Shown here one piece after another: positions 17,703 through 26,272 of a DNA stretch of 64,000 bases. The DNA comes from Marinicella marina. GTDB lineage: Bacteria > Pseudomonadota > Gammaproteobacteria > Xanthomonadales > Marinicellaceae. The stretch is taken from assembly GCF_030065545.1 (NCBI RefSeq), contig NZ_JASJNC010000003.1:248001-312000 (forward strand). Reading direction: 5' to 3'. The notes below the pieces were generated by a model that was not told the DNA's origin, ran no database searches, and saw nothing but the letters and a program-made list of their open reading frames with translations. Both the position numbers and the translations under genes were made by a program. How positions within the stretch are numbered: the stretch's first letter is position 1; each line of letters begins with the position of its first letter.

Positions 17703-19505
17703 ATGAGCAACGATCGCGAAAAACTCAAAGCATTGTTGCTGAATGAGGAAATTGCGCAAATCAAGGCATTACAAAAATTACTCAATGACAAACAAGCACT
17801 GACTGAAAAAATATCCGAGGTCATTGATCCGGCCACAGATTTGGCCATCGCCAAAAACCCAAAATTTCAAAAAAAATTCTCCAAAATAGATTCAAAGGCC
17901 TACGTCAGAGCCATCAAGGCCAACAAACAAACCTTCATTGATGCCTTGTTGCCCATCATTGGTCCGATGATCAGGAAATCAGTTACATCAGCCATCAGGC
18001 GTTTTGTTTCCGATGTCAACCGAGCCGTTGAAATGGGGTTTTCTATACAGGCCCTGAAATGGCGCTGGAAAGCTTTCAGAACCGGCGTGCCTTTTGCTGA
18101 AATTGTGTTTAATAACACCATTGAATACCAAGTCCAACAAGTCTTCTTGATTGACAACAACAGCGGTTTATTGATTGCATACGCTGGTCATGAGGAGTAC
18201 CTGTTACAGGACAAAGACGCCATGTCCGCCATGCTTACAGCGATTCAAGATTTTGTCAAAGACTCAGTTAACTCAGGTGGCTCAGGTTTAGCAGCAGCGG
18301 AAATTGACGATGACATCTTGTGGATTACAGCCGGTAACAAAGCGCAAATAGCAGCCATCATCAAAGGCGCACCGACACAGCGGCTGCGTGAACGCATGTT
18401 GGCTGCCTCAGAAGATATTCACATCGAGTTTTATCAGGAACTAGATTCTCAAGAGCTGTGGGAAAACAACCACGAACTGGAAAGCGAACTTGAGAAGTTG
18501 TTGCTGACTAAGTCCCAATCAGATGATGAGGAAAGCCCAAAAGGCATCAATTATTGGCCTTGGGTCATGGTAATCGCTGGCTTATTGCTGTGGTGGGGTT
18601 GGTCAACTTATCAACAACACCAAACTGAGCAAAAACTACTTGATTCATTGCGCAACACACCGGGTTTCGTTTTAACGAATCTCAGCCATTCCAATGGCCA
18701 ATACACGGTTGAGGGACTGCAGGATCCAATGGCTGAGATCGCGCCCCAAGACGTCGAACTGACCATCAACAGTACCCCTTTTATTTCTTTAGAAGACCCA
18801 ATTCTGCGCAAACGGGCTGAACAAATCCTTTCAGATGATTCACTGCACGTTGAAGTCAACAACGGCGTGATGATAATCACCGGAGAGCACAATAATGATG
18901 AGGCTTACAAGCAAAAACTGTTACAGTTAAAAAGCCAGCCTGGAATCAATTCTGTTGATGACAGGGTAAGCCACCAGCCCAAAGCTGATTTAGCCGGCTT
19001 TTTACAACAGAATAGTCTGCCGCCAAGCATAAAAGCCACTGAAAATGCTGGCATCATTGAATTATCCGGCTATGCCACCAAAAGCATGTTGGATGAGTTA
19101 ACCGCAGAACTCAAGAAGTACGGTGGTATTGACGCCCAAAAAGTTGAGCTGGTTGTACTGGATGAAATAAAACAAAGCATCAAGCAAACTCCGCTCATTA
19201 TGACTAACCCAGCTGCATTGAATCAGCCTCAACAAAACCAGTTAAATGCGTTGATTGAACAGTTTCAGAAATTAATTAACTTACAACCCGGAGTAGGTAT
19301 AATGCTGATCGGTAAAAGTGATTGCCAAGGTTCAGCTAAGCAAAGCAACAAGTTCAGTCAGATGCGTGTTAACACAGTCAGTGCTTATTTATCTGAGAAC
19401 GGTTTGAAGGCAGCTACTTTGAGGCCCAAAATCAGTGCCTGCGAGAACAGTAACAGTGTAATAGATGCCAGAAAAATCGGCGTCTGGTTTGAGGTGGTTC
19501 AATGA
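17703..19505 (+). CDS. Membrane protein: cytosolic sensor-like domain, one helix, BON-like and OmpA-like domains
   Basis: A 600-residue bitopic protein. Residues 1-135 are helical and basic. Residues about 140-245 form an alternating strand/helix domain (QQVFLIDNNSGLLIAYAG, then a long helix, then ILWITAGNKAQIAAIIKGAP) that looks like a roadblock/longin-type fold. An acidic linker leads to one membrane helix (about 284-301). Outside lie BON-like repeats (about 366-425 and 440-490) and an OmpA-like C-terminal domain (about 505-600, IMLIGKSDCQGSAKQSN then QMRVNTVSAYL), which in known members binds peptidoglycan. Its last 4 bases overlap the small GTPase gene. With the GTPase it could form a membrane-tethered switch and effector pair (inference). 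Confidence 0.85.
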   Translation: MSNDREKLKALLLNEEIAQIKALQKLLNDKQALTEKISEVIDPATDLAIAKNPKFQKKFSKIDSKAYVRAIKANKQTFIDALLPIIGPMIRKSVTSAIRRFVSDVNRAVEMGFSIQALKWRWKAFRTGVPFAEIVFNNTIEYQVQQVFLIDNNSGLLIAYAGHEEYLLQDKDAMSAMLTAIQDFVKDSVNSGGSGLAAAEIDDDILWITAGNKAQIAAIIKGAPTQRLRERMLAASEDIHIEFYQELDSQELWENNHELESELEKLLLTKSQSDDEESPKGINYWPWVMVIAGLLLWWGWSTYQQHQTEQKLLDSLRNTPGFVLTNLSHSNGQYTVEGLQDPMAEIAPQDVELTINSTPFISLEDPILRKRAEQILSDDSLHVEVNNGVMIITGEHNNDEAYKQKLLQLKSQPGINSVDDRVSHQPKADLAGFLQQNSLPPSIKATENAGIIELSGYATKSMLDELTAELKKYGGIDAQKVELVVLDEIKQSIKQTPLIMTNPAALNQPQQNQLNALIEQFQKLINLQPGVGIMLIGKSDCQGSAKQSNKFSQMRVNTVSAYLSENGLKAATLRPKISACENSNSVIDARKIGVWFEVVQ

Positions 19506-19978
19506 TTTCAAAAAAAGTCTGCATGATAGGGCGCTTTGCGGTTGGAAAAACTTCATTAGTCGATCGCTTTGTAAAAAATCACTTTTCCGAAAAATACCAA
19601 ACCACTGTTGGTGTTTCGATTGCCACCAAAATCATCGACCCATCAACTAAATTTGTCATCTGGGACATCGCTGGCTTCGAACAAGACAGTCATTATAAAC
19701 CTTATTTACGCGGTGCCCATGCCATCATATATGTTGTTGATGCCACCGAACCAGAATCGCTGCATACACTCAATGACATCATCAAAGATTCACCTGAATT
19801 ATTGGAATTGCCAGCTGTTTGCTTTATCAACAAAGCCGACTTAGTCGATGACATTAAGTGGCAAGATGCATTCACCGAACAAGTTCGTGCCATCTCCAAA
19901 CAAAACTTTTGGACCAGCGCCAAATCTGGCGAAAACGTGGCACACGGGTTTGAGACTTTGGCCCATTTATTGTTGTGA
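19502..19978 (+). CDS. Ras/Rab-like small GTPase
   Basis: Stand-alone GTPase of 158 residues, similar in layout to eukaryotic Rab/Ras proteins. G1 is GRFAVGKTS (residues 10-18), G2 is the Thr in YQTTVGV (32-38), G3 is WDIAGFE (54-60), G4 is NKAD (110-113) and G5 is TSAKSG (138-143). The catalytic Gln of Ras (in AGQE) is replaced by Phe59, so hydrolysis may be slow or helped by a partner. There is no membrane helix and no lipidation motif. It overlaps the OmpA-type gene (ATGA) and the hybrid kinase gene (GTGA) by 4 bases each, so all three are translationally coupled. Confidence 0.9.
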   Translation: MISKKVCMIGRFAVGKTSLVDRFVKNHFSEKYQTTVGVSIATKIIDPSTKFVIWDIAGFEQDSHYKPYLRGAHAIIYVVDATEPESLHTLNDIIKDSPELLELPAVCFINKADLVDDIKWQDAFTEQVRAISKQNFWTSAKSGENVAHGFETLAHLLL

Positions 19979-21384
19979 AAATCCCCCAGGGCATTTTTAA
20001 TCGCGTCTATGATCATTACCAAGCTTCAGACTGGTGCTTAATTACACTGGATCGTAAAAACACCGTCAAAAACTTCAACCGCAATGCTGAAACAGCTTTT
20101 GCACTAAGCCATCAGCAAAATAACATCCGCGATGTGATTCCTCTGCTGGCTGCAGAATCATTGGACGAAGAGTTCATGCTGCCTTTTTTTAACCACAATG
20201 AAAAGGTTTTTGATGTGCACTTTCTGATTGAGGGTGACTACAAACACCTCATTATGGTACCCATCGACATGCTCCATAAACAAGTCCAATCCAGACAACA
20301 AATAGCCCACGAACAAGAGATTGAAAAATTAAGACTAGAGGGTTTATTTGTTGCCCTTGAGGGTGCACACGAAGAACTCAAAAAGGCCAATTCAGCCAAA
20401 TCATTTTACATCTCTGCCTTGTCGCATGAAATTGGCAACCCAATCACTGCCATCAAAGGTTATAACCAGCTATTAATGGAAGGCGCCATAGAACAAGAAG
20501 CTGCCACTAAAGTATTTCAAAACAACATCGAGAAGATCCAACAAATCATCACCCAGACCTTGGATTATGATCAACAATACAACACCCAATACAGCCGACA
20601 ACTGGCACCAGCACAGGTAATTGATCAATTATTCAATGACTTCAGCATCCAAGCCAGTAACAAAGGCCTCAAACTAATCAATCAAGTCGACCCAGAAGTC
20701 ATCATCAAAACCAACCAAACCAAGTGGTCACAAATATTCACCAATCTCATCAGCAATGCCATCAAGTACACCGAAAAAGGCAGCATCACAGTGAAATCTC
20801 AGCTTGAAGATGGTTTGTTACATATTGATACCATTGATACGGGCTGTGGCATGAGTCCAGCTTTTCAAAGCAAATTGTTCACTGCATGGAGTCGCGAGAA
20901 AAAAAGTCAATCGGCCGGCAACGGCATTGGCCTAGTCATTTCGAAAATGCTGGCCGAACAAATTGGTGGTGATCTGATCTTACATTCAAGTAATCAGCAT
21001 GGCAGTCGCTTCAGGTTTTCAGTGACCTACCACCAAGCATTGAACGCCCAACGTATTTTGTTGGTGGATGATGATGCTGATTGTTTGAGTTTGTTTGATT
21101 TCTATTTGACCGAAGCCGGTCACGAAGTCACCACGGCCCACTCCATCCAGAGCATCGAACAAAAACTGGCTGAAAAGGATTTTGATGTGGTATTAACAGA
21201 TTTGAATTTAACCGATGGTTCAGTCGATCAAATACATCAAAAACTTAAATCTCAAGTTGCCAGAGTGGTCATAATGACCGCCAACCCCACCAAACAAAAA
21301 CGCCATGAACTGGAGACACTGGGATTCGACCAGGTACTCAACAAGCCTTTAACTCAAGAACAAATAGTGAACAGCGTCGCATAA
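19975..21384 (+). CDS. Cytosolic hybrid histidine kinase with C-terminal receiver
   Basis: A 469-residue signalling protein without membrane helices. Residues about 5-100 look like a PAS-type sensor, a helical linker follows (105-145), then the dimerisation domain with H-box LSHEIGNPITAIKG (His151). The ATPase domain has NLISNAIKYTEKG, DTGCGMSP and GNGIGLVISKML. The receiver (about 360-469) has VDDDAD, phospho-acceptor Asp409 in LTDLNL, a Thr in IMTANP and Lys in LNKPL. The start is GTG, overlapping the GTPase stop (GTGA). Since the kinase lacks its own membrane input, the GTPase or the membrane protein may provide it (inference). The OmpR-type regulator of the cluster is the probable output. 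Confidence 0.9.
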   Translation: MKIPQGIFNRVYDHYQASDWCLITLDRKNTVKNFNRNAETAFALSHQQNNIRDVIPLLAAESLDEEFMLPFFNHNEKVFDVHFLIEGDYKHLIMVPIDMLHKQVQSRQQIAHEQEIEKLRLEGLFVALEGAHEELKKANSAKSFYISALSHEIGNPITAIKGYNQLLMEGAIEQEAATKVFQNNIEKIQQIITQTLDYDQQYNTQYSRQLAPAQVIDQLFNDFSIQASNKGLKLINQVDPEVIIKTNQTKWSQIFTNLISNAIKYTEKGSITVKSQLEDGLLHIDTIDTGCGMSPAFQSKLFTAWSREKKSQSAGNGIGLVISKMLAEQIGGDLILHSSNQHGSRFRFSVTYHQALNAQRILLVDDDADCLSLFDFYLTEAGHEVTTAHSIQSIEQKLAEKDFDVVLTDLNLTDGSVDQIHQKLKSQVARVVIMTANPTKQKRHELETLGFDQVLNKPLTQEQIVNSVA

Positions 21385-21454
21385 AAGCATATCGCTGTCA
21401 TTATTATCGTGAACCACAACCCATCTGCTCATACAATCTGGTATCACTTGTGGC

Positions 21455-21480
21455 ACATGAAAAAACAGCCCTTTTCATGT
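21455..21480. promoter_or_regulatory. 9-bp perfect inverted repeat before the SPFH gene
   Basis: Arms ACATGAAAA and TTTTCATGT flank an 8-base spacer. The right arm abuts TAAAAT at 21480-21485, a likely -10 box. There is no T run of terminator type, so an operator placed across the -35 to -10 region is more plausible than a terminator for the kinase gene. The ribosome-binding site GGAGGAG of the SPFH gene follows at 21502. Confidence 0.5.
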
Positions 21481-21513
21481 AAAATTAATATTTAAGCAAT
21501 TGGAGGAGTGACA

Positions 21514-22434
21514 ATGGAAGATACCATTTTCTATATAATATTGGGAGTTTTTGGGATTATATTTCTCAGAAGCGTCTTTGTGATCGTGCCGCAGGGTTTT
21601 GAGTATACGGTAGAACGGTTTGGCGAATTTCGTCGGGTATTTCCCCCCGGACTGGGTTTAAAAATGCCTTTCGTTGAAAGGATTGGCCGCAAAATAAACA
21701 TGATGGAACAAGTCGCCAACGTACCTTCACAGGAAGTCATTACACGTGACAATGCTGTGGTTACTGTCGATGGTGTGGTTTTTTATCAAATTCTTGATTC
21801 AGTCAAAGCAGCCTATGAAGTCAATCGTTTGGAATATGCCATATTGAACTTAACCATGACCAACATCCGTACGGTCTTGGGCGCCATGGATTTGGATGAA
21901 TCCTTGTCTAAAAGAGATGAAATTAATCACCGATTATTGGCTGTGGTCGATGAGGCCACCTCACCTTGGGGCGTGAAAGTCACGCGGATTGAAATCAAAG
22001 ACATCAAACCGCCGCACGATCTGGTGGCATCAATGGCCAGACAAATGAAAGCCGAGCGTGAAAAAAGAGCACAGATTCTTGAAGCTGAAGGTTCACGCCA
22101 ATCGGACATTTTACAAGCCGAAGGTAAAAAGCAAGCCGCCATCTTGGAGGCAGAGGGCTTGAAAGAGGCCGCCTTCCGCGAGGCCGAAGCGCGCGAACGT
22201 GAAGCCGAAGCTGAAGCCAAAGCAACTCACATGGTATCAAAGGCCATCGCAGCCGGCGACGTCAACGCGATTAACTACTTTGTGGCACAGAAATACCTGG
22301 ATCAGTTTGGTAAGTTTGCTGATTCACCCAACCAAAAAACCATGATCCTACCGATGGAAGCAACCCAAATTTTAGGATCCCTGGCAGGCATCACAGAACT
22401 GGCCAAAGACCTCACACAGGATAAAGAATCATGA
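21514..22434 (+). CDS. SPFH/band-7 (stomatin-like, QmcA-type) membrane protein
   Basis: Membrane scaffold of the prohibitin/stomatin superfamily. The 306 residues have one N-terminal hairpin or helix (about 3-24), an SPFH domain (FVIVPQGFEYTVERFGEFRRVFPPGL onward), and a long Ala/Glu-rich coiled coil (about 185-245) that drives oligomerisation. The ATG at 21514 is preferred over GTG at 21508, because the GGAGGAG ribosome-binding site overlaps the latter. Its stop overlaps the NfeD-like gene. The pair corresponds to E. coli qmcA-ybbJ; proposed roles are membrane microdomain organisation and control of proteases such as FtsH. Confidence 0.93.
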   Translation: MEDTIFYIILGVFGIIFLRSVFVIVPQGFEYTVERFGEFRRVFPPGLGLKMPFVERIGRKINMMEQVANVPSQEVITRDNAVVTVDGVVFYQILDSVKAAYEVNRLEYAILNLTMTNIRTVLGAMDLDESLSKRDEINHRLLAVVDEATSPWGVKVTRIEIKDIKPPHDLVASMARQMKAEREKRAQILEAEGSRQSDILQAEGKKQAAILEAEGLKEAAFREAEAREREAEAEAKATHMVSKAIAAGDVNAINYFVAQKYLDQFGKFADSPNQKTMILPMEATQILGSLAGITELAKDLTQDKES

Positions 22435-22886
22435 TCATGGGGTTCTTATTAGACCTAACACCCTGGCATTGGCTCACGGCTGCGGTGTTTTTGTTGGTGA
22501 TTGAAATGGTGGTTGGGTCTTATTACTTGTTGTGGGTCAGCTTTGCCGCATTCTTAGTGGCCATAATTCAGTGGATGTTCGGCATCAGTTGGGGCAGCCA
22601 AATGGTGTTGTTTTCAGCCATATCCGTGATGTCAGTGATTGCTTGGTACCTATACGACCTCAAACGCGACAAAACCAGCACCAGACCCAATTTAAACAAA
22701 CGCGGTCACCAATACATTGGAAGAACATTTCAACTCAGCCACCCCATCATCAATGGCGTGGGCAAAATAAATGTCGATGATTCTACTTGGAAAGTCAGGG
22801 GCGATGATGCGCCACTGGATACCACTGTAAAAGTGGTGGACATCGACGGCACCATATTAATTGTAAAAATACTTGGAGATAAATAA
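22431..22886 (+). CDS. NfeD-like (YbbJ-type) membrane protein
   Basis: Partner of the SPFH protein encoded upstream. Two or three membrane helices lie within residues 10-75, followed by a soluble OB-fold domain (about 90-151) with GRTFQLSHPIINGVGKI and WKVRGDDAPLDTTVKVV, typical of NfeD C-termini. It belongs to the short class without a protease domain. The ATG overlaps the SPFH stop by 4 bases; a second ATG two codons later is also possible. Such pairs are widespread and thought to act together in membrane microdomains. Confidence 0.92.
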   Translation: MIMGFLLDLTPWHWLTAAVFLLVIEMVVGSYYLLWVSFAAFLVAIIQWMFGISWGSQMVLFSAISVMSVIAWYLYDLKRDKTSTRPNLNKRGHQYIGRTFQLSHPIINGVGKINVDDSTWKVRGDDAPLDTTVKVVDIDGTILIVKILGDK

Positions 22887-22889
22887 ATC

Positions 22890-24698
22890 ATGAACAAATT
22901 ACTACCGATTTTGATCATCGCTGCCTTTCTGGTTGGTTGTGGTGAAGACAAAGCAACAACCAGCCCGACACCGCCGGAAGCAAAACAAGCCACCGCAGAA
23001 ATTCTTAATTACATCCCGGCTGACACACCGATGTTGATGACCTCTGGCTTGTACCCAGAACAGTACCCAGACAGGTATTTAGAGGTGATGCAAGGCAACA
23101 TGGATGGCGTTGTTAAATACTTGAAAGTGGTACTGGAAAGTGAACTGAATAAAGAAGAAGTCGTCAACTACGTCACCACAATAGATGAAAATGGTGAAGA
23201 AGTCATCACTGAAGATACAGACCCAGCAGCTGCTGAAATGAAAGCCAAAATACAAAGCTTTGCAGACAAATGGATGACTGACGATGCCATGGATAAGTTG
23301 GGAATCAAGATGGGTGAAACCCAATTTGCTGTTTACATGGTTGATTTGTTCCCGGTGTTGCGGATGAAATTAAGCAGCGATAATCAATTGAATGCATTCA
23401 TGAATGATTTAGAACAAGATTTTGAGTTATCATTTGTTAAATCTGAAGTGGATGGCAAACAAATCCGCGAAATTCAAAATGACAAAGTTTCGCTCTTAAT
23501 CAGTACAGATGACAACTACTTAGTCATCACAGCAACACCTGCTGTAATCAAAGACCAAATGTTCAACCAGCTGTTAGGACTCGATAAACCTGTTCAGTCT
23601 ATGGCACAAAACACAGCAGCGATAGAAGCTGTGAAAAACAAACATGGTTTTGTGATGGATGATTTGTTGTTGATTGATGTGGCTAAAATTGCCGATCACT
23701 TTATCAATCCCAGCAAATACAACTCAGCGATGGTTAATTTCATGCAAATTGACGACAACATGTTATCAGCGGCATGCAAAGCAGAATTTTCAGCCATGAT
23801 TGCCAAAGCCCCACGCATGGTCGCTGGTTCAAAAGTCATGACCAACGACACCATTGAGGCAGCCTTTGTCTGGGAAATGGATGCAGAATTGGCCAATGAC
23901 ATGTCATTGATGGCAGGTCGCATACCGCAAGGCAATGCCGATGCCGCCATCTCATTTGGTATGAGCTTTGATTTGTTGGCAGCTAAAAACTTGGCCAGCA
24001 AATATGTTGATGCTGCTGTTGCTGAGCCTTACAACTGCGAACACTTGGCACCATTCAATGCCCAGTTACAAGACATACAAGCCAAATTAAGCCAGCCCAT
24101 TCCACCTTTTGTTGGCAACTTCAAAGGTTTCAACTTTTCTTTGGATGAGTTGAAGTTGAATATGGCTGCTGCGCAGGCAGAGAACCCCAATGCGAAAGAC
24201 ATCATTGAATCTTTGAAAACACAAGTTTTCTTGGCTGTGGATGAGACCCAAGCGTTATTGGGGATGGCCCAAATGATGGTGCCTCAACTACAAGGCATGG
24301 ACATCAAAACAGATGGATCATTGATCACCTTGGCTGACACAGCACCGCTGCTTGGTGGCAGTGACATCCCCATTGACCTGGCTAATTTGTATGCTGCAGT
24401 TTCAAATAACACCATTGGATTCTCAATGGGCCACGAAGGTGGTGGTGGTTTAGAAACCAAAGTACAAGCCGAAGGTGATGCCATTCTCATGTCATCCAGC
24501 ATGAATCTAGAAGGCTATAAAGCCATCATGGAACAGGTTTTTGCGATGGCTGATATGCCACAACTGCCGGCGCAAGTCAGAAAAGATTTGGCCATGCAAA
24601 AAGATTTATACATGAGCATGATGTATTGGAAATCTCAAGAAATGGCCATCAGCTTCACTGAACAAGGCTTCACCACCAATGTCAATTACACTTACTGA
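22890..24698 (+). CDS. Large lipoprotein of unknown function
   Basis: I do not recognise the family. The N-terminus is a lipoprotein signal with lipobox LVGC (Cys17), so the 602-residue protein is anchored to a membrane facing the periplasm. The first segment after the signal (AEILNYIPADTPMLMTSGLYPE) is followed by alternating helices and strands with no known catalytic motif. It is rich in Met and Asp and poor in Cys (about four). It starts 3 bases after the NfeD-like gene and ends with a clear terminator, so it is the last gene of the SPFH operon and may act with that pair. Confidence 0.8.
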   Translation: MNKLLPILIIAAFLVGCGEDKATTSPTPPEAKQATAEILNYIPADTPMLMTSGLYPEQYPDRYLEVMQGNMDGVVKYLKVVLESELNKEEVVNYVTTIDENGEEVITEDTDPAAAEMKAKIQSFADKWMTDDAMDKLGIKMGETQFAVYMVDLFPVLRMKLSSDNQLNAFMNDLEQDFELSFVKSEVDGKQIREIQNDKVSLLISTDDNYLVITATPAVIKDQMFNQLLGLDKPVQSMAQNTAAIEAVKNKHGFVMDDLLLIDVAKIADHFINPSKYNSAMVNFMQIDDNMLSAACKAEFSAMIAKAPRMVAGSKVMTNDTIEAAFVWEMDAELANDMSLMAGRIPQGNADAAISFGMSFDLLAAKNLASKYVDAAVAEPYNCEHLAPFNAQLQDIQAKLSQPIPPFVGNFKGFNFSLDELKLNMAAAQAENPNAKDIIESLKTQVFLAVDETQALLGMAQMMVPQLQGMDIKTDGSLITLADTAPLLGGSDIPIDLANLYAAVSNNTIGFSMGHEGGGGLETKVQAEGDAILMSSSMNLEGYKAIMEQVFAMADMPQLPAQVRKDLAMQKDLYMSMMYWKSQEMAISFTEQGFTTNVNYTY

Positions 24699-24717
24699 TA
24701 CCAGCCAGCTTCTCAAC

Positions 24718-24747
24718 AGCCCCAGTCGATAAGATCTGGGGCTTTTT
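24718..24747 (+). terminator. Intrinsic terminator of the SPFH/NfeD/lipoprotein operon
   Basis: Perfect 8-bp stem AGCCCCAG/CTGGGGCT with a 10-base loop, followed directly by a T run. It begins 19 bases after the lipoprotein stop codon. Confidence 0.9.
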
Positions 24748-24771
24748 AATGTCCAAGATAAAGAGGAAAAC

Positions 24772-25317
24772 ATGTCTAACATCAGAGTTTTTAACAATCA
24801 CTTCCCACAGATTGGAGCGCGGGTTTTTATTGACCCCTTTGCCGTGGTTATTGGTGAAGTCACACTGGGTGATGATGTTTCAATCTGGCCCATGGTGGTG
24901 ATCAGAGGCGATGTGCATCGCATCAATATCGGAGCAAGCACCAACATCCAGGATGGCAGCATTTTACATGTCACACACCGCAATGATGCCGACCCAGACG
25001 GAGGACCGTTAACAATTGGCCAAGGCGTCACAGTGGGCCATGGCGCAATATTGCATGCTTGTGACATCGGTGATTATTGCTTGGTTGGGATGGGTTCTAC
25101 GGTGCTAGATAAAGCACAAATGGAACACCACAGCATGTTGGGTGCGGGCAGTGTTTTACCACCAGGTAAAATCATCAAAACAGGTGAATTATGGGTAGGT
25201 AACCCAGCAAAAAAAGTTAAAGATTTGTCACAATCTCAGCGCCAATCCTTAGAATATTCAGCCAAGCATTATGTTAAACTGAAAGACACTTATCAACAAC
25301 AGCAAACAGATGGTTGA
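24772..25317 (+). CDS. Gamma-class carbonic anhydrase family protein
   Basis: Trimeric left-handed beta-helix protein of the YrdA/CaiE/gamma-carbonic anhydrase family, 181 residues. Hexapeptide repeats run from about residue 15 to 150. The three metal-binding histidines of the family are visible as His66 (ILHVTH), His90 (VGHGA) and His95 (LHACDIG). The start has an AGAGGAA site upstream. Family members range from active carbonic anhydrases to proteins without shown activity, so hydration of CO2 is only probable. It overlaps the next gene by 8 bases. Confidence 0.92.
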   Translation: MSNIRVFNNHFPQIGARVFIDPFAVVIGEVTLGDDVSIWPMVVIRGDVHRINIGASTNIQDGSILHVTHRNDADPDGGPLTIGQGVTVGHGAILHACDIGDYCLVGMGSTVLDKAQMEHHSMLGAGSVLPPGKIIKTGELWVGNPAKKVKDLSQSQRQSLEYSAKHYVKLKDTYQQQQTDG

Positions 25318-26272
25318 GGTCGGTTCCACAGACCAAACAGAAGAACGGATTGACAGCTTCAAGGCCGCGCAAGCAGTTTTGGCGCAGCTGCCATCCGACC
25401 ACCAACAACTGAGCCCATGGCTGCGTTGGTCAGATGAGGTGTTTGCAGAACAGCCATGGCAACAAGCACTCAACCAGTCCATGATAATTGCTTACGCCAG
25501 AATGACACTGCGCAATGGCGCCTTAAGTGAACACCCCAGAAGCTACCACAACGAACGGCACATTGATGATTTATTGACCAGAATATTCTACTGTGCCGAA
25601 CAATACAAAACACAAATCAACCCAAATGGCCTGGCCATTTTGAGTTTTTTTGCGGCTTGTCACGACCTGCGTCAGGACGAGCCCAGAAACACCTCCAATC
25701 CGACTTCCTTGGTGGGCGCCAACGAAGCGGCAAGCTTTGCTGAGGCAGCAAGAATCATTGCCATGACAGGTGCTGACTCTTTGTGGAATGAACACCACAT
25801 GTTGTTACTCAGAACCATGATAGAGGGCAGCACTTTTGGTTCCGGTGGTAAAAGAAGTCAGAATTTTTTCCAAGGAAATTTAGCCAAACACCTGCTGCAG
25901 CAGTTAAGTCTACCGAATAAAAATGACGAGCAATTGGTTTTGTTGGCCTGCGACATTGATACCGCCAACGTCAGCTTGAACTTGGCTGAATTTGCCCAAT
26001 CGGCTGTGGCTATCTTTGACGAATTGAAATCCCATCAAAATGTCGAAACTTCGGCACATCAATTTTTTGGCGAACAACAAAAAATTTATTTCTTTGATCA
26101 GCAGCAGTTCAATGCCAAAATCACCCTGGACTTGTTCGAGCCTAAAAAACAAAACAACAAAAACAAATTATTGGCACTATCTGCCTACATCAACCAACAA
26201 GATCCATTGTTATCTGCTGAAAGTATCAAGGCCAAGTTCCTCAAAAAAGCCCGAGAGCTGGCCACTCAATGA
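25310..26272 (+). CDS. HD-domain-like putative metal-dependent phosphohydrolase
   Basis: A 320-residue cytosolic protein. Residues about 79-90 read SYHNERHIDDLL and about 112-120 FFAACHDLR, which together give the H...HD pattern of metal ligands in the HD superfamily; a further Asp (CDIDTANVSL, about 221) would complete the site. No signal peptide or membrane helix is seen. I cannot name a subfamily or substrate. It is embedded in a chain of overlapping genes (8 bases with the carbonic anhydrase gene, 4 bases with sixA), which implies coordinated translation. Confidence 0.75.
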   Translation: MVEVGSTDQTEERIDSFKAAQAVLAQLPSDHQQLSPWLRWSDEVFAEQPWQQALNQSMIIAYARMTLRNGALSEHPRSYHNERHIDDLLTRIFYCAEQYKTQINPNGLAILSFFAACHDLRQDEPRNTSNPTSLVGANEAASFAEAARIIAMTGADSLWNEHHMLLLRTMIEGSTFGSGGKRSQNFFQGNLAKHLLQQLSLPNKNDEQLVLLACDIDTANVSLNLAEFAQSAVAIFDELKSHQNVETSAHQFFGEQQKIYFFDQQQFNAKITLDLFEPKKQNNKNKLLALSAYINQQDPLLSAESIKAKFLKKARELATQ

